Shown here: positions 43,901 to 52,900 of the stretch, piece by piece | Numbering within the stretch: position 1 is the first letter of the stretch | Layout: every line of letters begins with the position of its first letter | Assembly: GCA_965199865.1 (NCBI GenBank) | Contig: CBDATU010000011.1 | Coordinates: 124,001-188,000, forward strand | Reading direction: 5' to 3' | Length of the DNA: 64,000 bases | Source of the DNA: JAPOUP01 sp965199865 | Lineage (GTDB): Bacteria > Pseudomonadota > Alphaproteobacteria > Rhodobacterales > Rhodobacteraceae | Notes under the pieces: generated by a model | Database searches by the model: none | What the model was told of the DNA's origin: nothing | Seen by the model: only the letters and a program-made list of their open reading frames with translations | Made by a program: the position numbers and the translations under genes

Positions 43901-46900
43901 TGGCCCGTCATGCGTTGAAGCAGCTCACTCTGGGAGACCGCGTGGCGGTTCGACGGATCAGCACCCGGCGAATGACGGACGACAGTCGGATCGCGGTCAT
44001 CGGCGTGGCGTGCCGCTTCCCCGGAGCGGACAGCGTCGACGCTTTCTGGAATCGACTGGACGCTGGCGCCGATCTGGTAACTGAGGCGCCAGCGGATCGC
44101 CCGTTCCGCGTCGACGGGCCTGGAACGCTGCCGAAACTGGGTGGATTTGTTCATGATCTCGACCGCTTCGACGCTTCTTTCTTCGGCATCGCTCCGGCCG
44201 AAGCCGAATTGCTTGATCCGCAGCAGCGGATGCTGCTGGAAACCAGCTGGCATGCCCTGGAGGATGCGGGGATCGATCCGGAGAGCCTTCGCGAAAGCCG
44301 CACCGGAGTGTTCATCGGCATCAGCACGGCGGATTACCGTGAATTGGCGGCGGCCGGTACCGCGGCCGACAGTTTCTACGTAACCACCGGCACCAGCGCC
44401 AGCACGGCCATCGGACGGGTAGCCTTCACCCTCGGGCTGCAGGGCCCGGTCATGGCGCTGGACACCGCCTGCTCATCCTCGCTAGTTGCCGTACATCAGG
44501 CCGCCCTGGCCCTGCGGCAGGGGGACACCGGGCTGGCACTGGTTGGTGGCGTGAACGCGATCCTGACCTCAATCACAACGCGCTCCTTCTTCGGAGGCGG
44601 GATCCTGTCGCCGGATGGGAGCTGCAAGACCTTCGACGCCGCGGCCAACGGTTATGTCCGCGGCGAAGGCTGTGGCCTGCTCGTCCTCAAGCGGCTGGCG
44701 GATGCCGAACGGGACGGCGACCGTATCCGGGCCGTCATCCTGGGTTCATCGGTGAACCACGATGGTGCCAGCGCGGGGCTGACAACGCCCAATGGGCCAG
44801 CGCAGGAACGGGTGATCTCTGAAGCGCTGGAACAGGCGGGTATCGAGCCGGCAGCGGTCGACTATCTCGAAGCGCACGGCACCGGGACTGAACTGGGCGA
44901 CCCGATCGAGGTTCAGGCGGCGGCAGCTGTCTATGGCCAGGATCGGGCAACCGACCAACCGCTCCTGATCGGATCGGTAAAGACGAATTTCGGCCATCTG
45001 GAGGCCGCGGCGGGTGCCGCTGGTCTGATCAAGGTCCTGCTGGCCATGGAGCACGGCCGGATACCGCAGCACCTGCATTTCAACACTCCCAATCCTCACA
45101 TCGAGTGGGATAGCCTGCCGGTACGCGTGACCGGAAAGGCAATGGCCTGGCCGATGAACGATGGCGTTCCGCCACGGGCGGGTGTGAGTTCGTTCGGCTT
45201 TTCAGGAACCAATGCCCACGTGATTCTGGAGGGGTGCCCGGCGGTATTGAACCAGGCTGAGCCTGTGGCGGTCGAACCGGAAACGGTGCCGCGGCACCAT
45301 CGACTGCTGCCGCTATCCGCCCGCTCGGAGAACGCGGTGCGCGCGCTGGCCAAATCCTGGCTTTCCTGGCTGGAACAGCCGGAACAGGCTGACCGACTGG
45401 CTGACCGGGAATTCCTGGCCGACCTTTCCTGGACGGCGGCGACCGGACGCCGCCACTTCGGGCATCGGGCCGGTTTCGTGTTTGCGGACCGGCTGAAGCT
45501 GCGGTCCGGGCTTGCTGAAGTTGTCGACGGTATTCCGGTTCGGGTCGCCAGAGAAAGACAGCGGGTAGCGTTCCTGGTCACTGGCCAGGGCAGCCAATGG
45601 CCGGGCATGGGGCGGGATCTCTACGACAGCGAGCCAGTTGCACGGGATGTGTTCGATCAATGCGAAGCGGCGTTCCGCGAGCTGCGTGGCGAGTCGCTTC
45701 TGGACGCGATGTTCGGTCTGACTGAGGTCGATCTGACCGAGACGTCCTGGACTCAGCCTGCACTATATGCGCTTGCCTGCGCCCTGGCGGCACAATGGGC
45801 GGAGCTGGGCGTAAAACCGACGGCGGTTCTCGGCCATAGCGTCGGGGAGCTGGCGGCGGCCCATATCGCCGGGGTGGTTCCGCTGGCCGACGGAATGCGA
45901 TTCGCCGCCCAGCGGGGTGCGCTGATGGGACGGTTGCCTCCGGGGGGCGCCATGGCAGCGGTTTTCGCCGGGGAGGATCGGGTGGTGAAGGTATTGGCCG
46001 ACCTGCCGAATCTGTCCATCGCTGCCGACAACGGGTCGCATCTCGTGGTCAGTGGGCCAGCGATGGCGATCGAATCCCTGGCGGGCGCGCTGAAATCGTC
46101 GGGAGTCGCGGTTCGGCGCCTTGAGACGAGTTGCGGGTTCCACAGCGCGCTGATGGATCCGATCCTTGAAGAGCTGACGGAACTTGGCGATCGGCTGGCG
46201 ACGAAGGCGCCTTCAGTGCCTCTGGTCAGCAACGTTACCGGTCGGGTCCTGACCGAACCGCCGGACGGAGCGTACTGGCACCGCCATGCCCGCGAGCGGG
46301 TCGCATTTGCAGCAGGCGTCCGGACACTGGCGGAGCTGGATGCCGATCTTGTGGTCGAGATCGGACCCCGCCCGATACTCGGACCACTCGCCGAACGCCT
46401 GTGGCCTTCGCAGACCGGGTCGGACCCCGCTTTTATCGCCAGTCTGGAAGGTCCAACCGGCGATGGGTTCGCAGCCGCGGCCTGTCGAGCCTGGACAGAG
46501 AGTGCAGACATCGCGCTGGACAGCCTGTTCACGGGTGAGGGACGGAGCCGGATGTCGGTTCCGAACTATCCTTTCGAACGTCAGCGTTACTGGACCGCGC
46601 CTGCGCCACGGCTGCAACCGGTGGTCGGGCATCCCTTTCTCGGCGCCCGCAGCGATTCGGCGTCCGGTGAGACAACCTTCGAACGTGAAATTTCCTCAAC
46701 GGATCCCGACTGGATCGGCGATCACCGGGTCTACGGTCGGGTGGTCGTTCTTGCGGCGTTTCACGGTGCCCTCGCGACCGCGGCCGCGGTCGAGGTCGGG
46801 ATGGGTCCTGCAGTCGAAGTGTCCGCTCTGCAGCTCCATGCGCCGCTCATCCTCGAGGAGGGTCGGACGGCCGACCTGCAGGTCGTTCTGGGATCCGAGG

Positions 46901-49900
46901 ACGGGGAGCGAAAGCGTGATTACGCGGCCTATTCGCGCCCGGACACCGCCTCTCCCTGGCTGCTGCATGCAAGGGGTCGGCTGGCCTCTGCCACGGCTAG
47001 GGGTACCCCCTGGCCCGAGGCCATGGAGCATGTGGCCAGGCTGACGCCTGCCGATGCGGAAACCGTCTATTCCAGAGTTGCCGAAGCCGGAGTTGACTAC
47101 GGGCCGTCCCTGCGCCGGGTCGAGACCTTCTGGCTTGGTGACTGCGAGGCCGTCGCCGATATACGGCTACCGAACGCCATGCGGGAAGAGGGAACCGTCG
47201 TTCATCCTGCCCAGCTGGATGGATGCTTCCACGCGGCGGCGGCGGCCATCCTGGAGCGCTATGGCCCGTCGATCCACCTCCCATTCGGTTGGGACCGCCT
47301 CCATCTTGCAGGGGAACTGCCGGAGCGGCTTCTGTGTCGGGCGACAGTCGACGGAAACATCGAGACCGGAGAGACGCTGACTGCAGAGCTGCGTTTTTAT
47401 GGCTTCGATGGATCCTATGTCGGCGAAGTTACCGGATTCACCATGAAGCGTGCGACTCGCCGGTCACTGCTGTCGACCAGAATCGAAGACCTGTTTCATA
47501 CCGTCGCCTGGCGCGAGCATCCTGGTGCAGCCGGAGGCGGAACCGCTGCCGCACAGGTTCCAGGGAGATGGATCATCATGTACGATCGGAACGGCGTCGC
47601 CATCGAGCTGGCCCAAAGGCTTGCCGGGTGCGGGCAGCAGGTCATTGCGGTAGGGCAATTCCCCGAACCGGTCGCTCCCGGAGTTGAGGTGGTGGAGCTG
47701 GCCACCGATCGGCGAGAGGAATGGCGGGCGTTCCTGAAAGATCTGCCTGCCGATCCGCCGCTTCGCGGCGTCATCCACATGGCGGCTCTTGACGGCGAAG
47801 TGTCGGACCACGCGGACACCGTGATGGCAGCGGCGTCCCACCGGGTCTGGAGTACCGCGCTTGCTCTAGTCCAGGCGCTGAGGGAAGTTGGCGTGGTACC
47901 GACCGAGGGACTGTGGTTCGTGACCCGCGGTGGGCAGGTGGTCGACGGCGGGACCTGCGAAGGGTTGCATGGTGCTCCGCTCTGGGGGTTGGCTCCTACT
48001 GTTGCCCTGGAAGTCAGCCGCCTACGTCCCCGCCTTCTTGATCTCGATCCGGCTGGTGGGCCTGACATTCCGGTGGAAGAGTTCCTCACACCCGATTCCG
48101 AGACCCGTGTCGCCTGGCGGGACGGGGTGCGCAACGTGGCGCGCCTGGTGCGGAATCCTCCCGGCCCGATGGACGACGCCGGGACGCTGGGGCTTCGGGG
48201 AGCCTGCCTGGTCACCGGTGGTTTCGGAGCGCTCGGCATTCAGGTTGCCGTCTGGCTGGCCGACCAGGGCGCGGAGGAAATCATTCTCAATGGACGCAGC
48301 GATCCCGGCGAAGCGGTTCAGGAAACCATCAACACCCTGCGGGCACGCGGCATTGAGGTGAGAATCGAAATCGCTGACCTCGCCGATGGCAATGCGGTCA
48401 GGGATCTGATGAAGCGTGTCGATGCCGGTCCCCGACCACTGACGGGCATCATTCACTGCGCCGGGGCGCTGGCGGACGCACTGCTCGAGCAGCAGGATGA
48501 AGCGGGCTTCGCCCAGGCAATTGGTGCCAAGATGCTCGGTGCCTGGCGACTCCACCTGGCAACGCAGAACCGTCCGCTCGACTTCTTCGTGATGTTCTCA
48601 AGCGTCGTCGGAACACTGGGCAATTACGGCCAGGCCAACTATGCGGCGGCGAACGCGTTTCTTGATCAGCTCGCGCGCCACCGTCAGGCGCTGGGTCTTG
48701 CCGGTCAGGCCATCGCCTGGGGGCCATGGTCGGGCAATGGCATGGCGGAGGAACATCGGGAACGGGTGGCTGGACAGATCGCGCAGGCCGGATTCAGCTG
48801 GCTGACAGTCGAGCAGGGACTGGCCGCCCTGGACCGAACGCTGCGGCGGGGAACGGCGAGCGAATTCGTTGCTGGGGTGGACTGGCCTGCCGCCATTGCC
48901 GGCATGGACGCGTCACCGGCCTTTCTTGAGGAACTGCTGCCGCGGGAAGCGACCCCGGCGCGTCCGGCTTCCGATCTGGTGGAGCATCTCCGCCGAACGT
49001 CACCTGACACACGCGAGGCCGCTCTCGAAGCGTTCCTTGAGGAGCAGCTGCAGGCTATGCTGCATCTTCCGGAACCGCCTTCACCAACCACTGGTTTCTT
49101 CGACCTTGGCATCGATTCCCTTCAGGCGATCGAGTTCAGGGGTCGGCTGAACCGGGCTCTGGCGGGTGAGTTCGATGCACCGAGCACCGTCATGTTCGAC
49201 TTCCCCGACATCCGGAGTCTCGCCCACTACCTGATAGAAGCGCTTGATCTGGCCGAAGCGCTGCCGATTGTGCCGACACAGGTCCCCGCGTTACCGCGCG
49301 ACGATCGGATCGCGATCGTCGGGATTGCCTGCCGCTTCCCCGGAGGTGAGGATCTTGACGGCTTCCGGCGCGGCCTTGAGCGGGGAATGCAACCGATCGG
49401 GCCTGTGCCGGAACGTGTTGGATCTGCTGGTGGTCCTGCAGTTGACGGGCGGCAGGGCGCATTTCTGGACCGGATCGACCACTTCGATGCCCAGTTCTTC
49501 CGTATCGCGCCGGTCGAGGCTACGCTGCTTGATCCGCAACAACGGCTGCTGCTCGAGGCGAGCTGGCATGCGCTGGAAGATGCCGGGATCGACCCGGGTC
49601 GACTCCGGGGCAGCCGAACCGGTGTGTTCGCCGGAATCACAACCAATGATTACCGCGAACTGGTTGCGCTGAGTTCCGGCGCGAACAGTCTGTACATGAC
49701 GACCGGGACCAGCGACAGTACCGCAGTCGGTCGGATTGCCTTTGCTTTCGGCCTTGAGGGGCCCGCGATGGCGGTTGACACGGCCTGTTCGTCCTCGCTG
49801 GTCGCGGTGCACCAGGCTGCCGCGGCCCTGCAGAGGGGTGAGGCCGATCTGGCGCTAGCGGGTGGTGCCAACATCATCCTTTCAGCGGCCGTGATGGAGG

Positions 49901-52900
49901 CGTTTGCGGAAGGTGGAATGCTGGCTCCTGACGGCCGATGCAAGACCTTCGATGCGGCGGCGGACGGGTATGTGCGCGGCGAGGGCTGCGGAATGCTGGT
50001 GCTCAAGCGGCTGTCCGAGGCTGAAGCCGACGGCGATAGGATCCGGGGTGTGATTCTTGGCTCCGCAGTCAATCAGGACGGAGCGAGCGCGGGACTGACA
50101 GTGCCAAACGGCCCCGCTCAGGAACGGGTGATCGCGGCGGCTCTCGAACGCGCCAGAGTGAAACCGGACGGGATCGACTATCTGGAAGCGCACGGCACGG
50201 GAACCGAACTTGGCGATCCGATCGAGGTTCGGGCGGCGGCGGCCATTTACGGGCAGGGTCGCCCGTCGGAACGGCCCCTCCTGATCGGTTCGGTCAAGAC
50301 CAATGTGGGCCACCTGGAGGCGGCGGCCGGAATCGCTGGTCTGATCAAGGTGCTCGTAGCGATGGAGAGTGGGACGATCCCCCGCCATCTGAACTGCACC
50401 ACGCCAAATCCACGCCTGGACTGGGAACGGCTGCCGGTGCGGATCACCACCGAGCCGACCGCCTGGCCGTCCGGTATGGAGCGGCCGCCCCGGGCCGGCG
50501 TGAGTTCCTTCGGGTTTTCGGGAACCAACGCTCATGTCATTCTGGAAGGGCGTCCACAGGATAGCGACGGAGTCCTTCGCGGTCTGCCGGTACCGATAAC
50601 GCCCCCTGAAGGTCTGGCTGCGGCTGAAGACCAGCGTCGGTACCGTATGCTGCCACTCTCCGGCCGGTCGGAACAGGCGGTGCGTGATCTGGCGGATGGA
50701 TATCGAGGCTGGCTCACCGCACAGACTGCGTCGAACGGGCCGCCGGACGACCGGCAGCTGGCCGATATGGCCTGGACGGCGGCCACTGGCCGACAGCATT
50801 TCGAGTGCCGGGCAGGTGTCACCTTCTCGGACGCGGCGGAACTTGATGCCGGTCTGGCGAGCATCGCAGCAGCCGGGCCTGTGGCCACGGCTGTCACGCG
50901 GCCTCGGATTGCGTTCCTGTTTGCCGGGCAGGGCAGTCAATGGTCAGGCATGGGGCGGGAGCTGTACGAGTGTGAACCTATCGCTCGCGATGTGCTCGAT
51001 CGGTGCGAGGCCGTATTCCGTGAAGTCCGCGGAGATTCCTTACTGGATGCGATGTTTGGCCATCGCGAGGTCGATCTTAAATCGACCGACTGGGCACAGC
51101 CAGCGCTCTATGCCCTCGAATGCGCGGTGGCGGCACTGTGGAACAGGATTGGCGTACAGCCAGCCGCGGTTCTCGGACATAGTGTCGGTGAGCTTGCGGC
51201 CGCCCAGGTCGCAGGGGTCTGGTCGCTGGCTGACGGAATGCGCTTCGCGGCCCGGCGAGGTGAGCTTATGGGGCGTCTGCCACCAGGAGGTGCCATGGCA
51301 GCGGTCATGGCCCCCAAGGTGCGGCTGGTGGCCGCGATGGCAGACCTGCCCAACCTGTCGATCGCCGCGGACAACGGTTCGCATCTGGTTGTCAGTGGCC
51401 CGGCAGCGGATATCATTGCGCTGAGTGAATCAGGCCTGACAATGCAGCGGCTGGATACCAGCCACGGTTTTCACAGCGTCCTGATGGAACCGGTCCTTGA
51501 CGAGATCGCCACACTGGCCGACGGGCTTTCCCCCAAGCTGCCGGATGTGCCGCTGGTTGGCGGTGTCACGGGCACACCGCTGGAGAACGCCCCGGACGGG
51601 GTTTATTGGCGGCGTCAGGCGCGTGAACGGGTAGCCTTTGCCACTGGCGTCGAGACCCTGGACCGTCTGGGCGCGGATTTGGTGATTGAAATCGGACCTC
51701 GCCCGGTGCTGACCTCACTGGCACAATCTTTGTGGTCTGCAGACAACGGCGCTGAGCCGGTTTTCGTCGCCAGTCTCGACCAGCCAGATGCCTCCGAAGG
51801 CTCAATGGCCGGTCTGATGGCCGCGATTGGGCGGGCCTGGGAAGTCGGGGCGGTCGATTCACTGTCCAGCCTGTTTGACGGCGAGACGCGACAGCGCGTT
51901 CCACTTCCAGCTTACCCGTTCCAGCGTTGTCGGCACTGGGTCGACGCCTCCCGGCGAGGTCCTGGACCCGGTGAGCAGGCACTGTTGGGTCGGCGGACTG
52001 ACCTGGCCAGCGGAGAAGTGATCTTCGAGCGGGATCTGTCCGCCGGTGAACCGGAGTGGCTGGCGGAGCATCGGGTGTTTGGCCAGCCGGTCGCGCCGGG
52101 AGCCCTATGGGGATCTCTCGCGCTGGCAGCGGCCCGTGAGGTGGCGATTACCTCCCCGCAGGTGGAGGAATTCCAGATTCATGCGCCGCTGCTGCTGCCG
52201 GATGGTGACGGGGCCCAGCGGATCCAGATCGTTCTGGGCTCTTCCGGACCTGCCGGGGAGCGGTCGATCTCCATCCACAGCCGAGCTCTGGAGGACAGCG
52301 GCTGGACGCTTCATGCCGAAGGGTGCCTGACGCAGCTGACCGGCATCGGTGGCGAAGGCCCGGATGCTCCCGGCACGCTCGAAACCGTCGACGTTGTCGG
52401 CCATTATGAGACGCTGGCAGCGCTGGGGGTTGAATATGGCCCGGTTTTCCGGCGACTCGACCGGCTGCGAAAGGGCGCGGGCGAGGCGGTCGCAGACCTG
52501 TCGCCCCCTGTCGGGCGGTCGGTTGCGCAAATGGGCATCCATCCGGCTCTGCTGGACGGCGTTTTTCAGACGGTCGCTGCCGCTGGTGGAATGACCGAAG
52601 TTCTCTACCTGCCGTTCGGTTGGGAGTGCATTCAGATCGGAACTGGGTTGCCGGAACACATGACCTGCCATGTCCGGCTTCGCGGGGTTGGAACGCTCCT
52701 CCAGGAGGATGCGCCGGAGACCATTGTCGCCGACATCCGTCTCACCGATGACCATGGCGCGACAGTAGGACTGGTTTCGGGATTCACTGCGAGGCGGGCG
52801 TCGAGGGCACAGCTGTTCGCAGCCATCGACCACATCGATGGATTGCTCTGCACGCCAGTATGGCGGCCCTGCCCGCCCGCCATATCCGAAGAGGTGGCGG

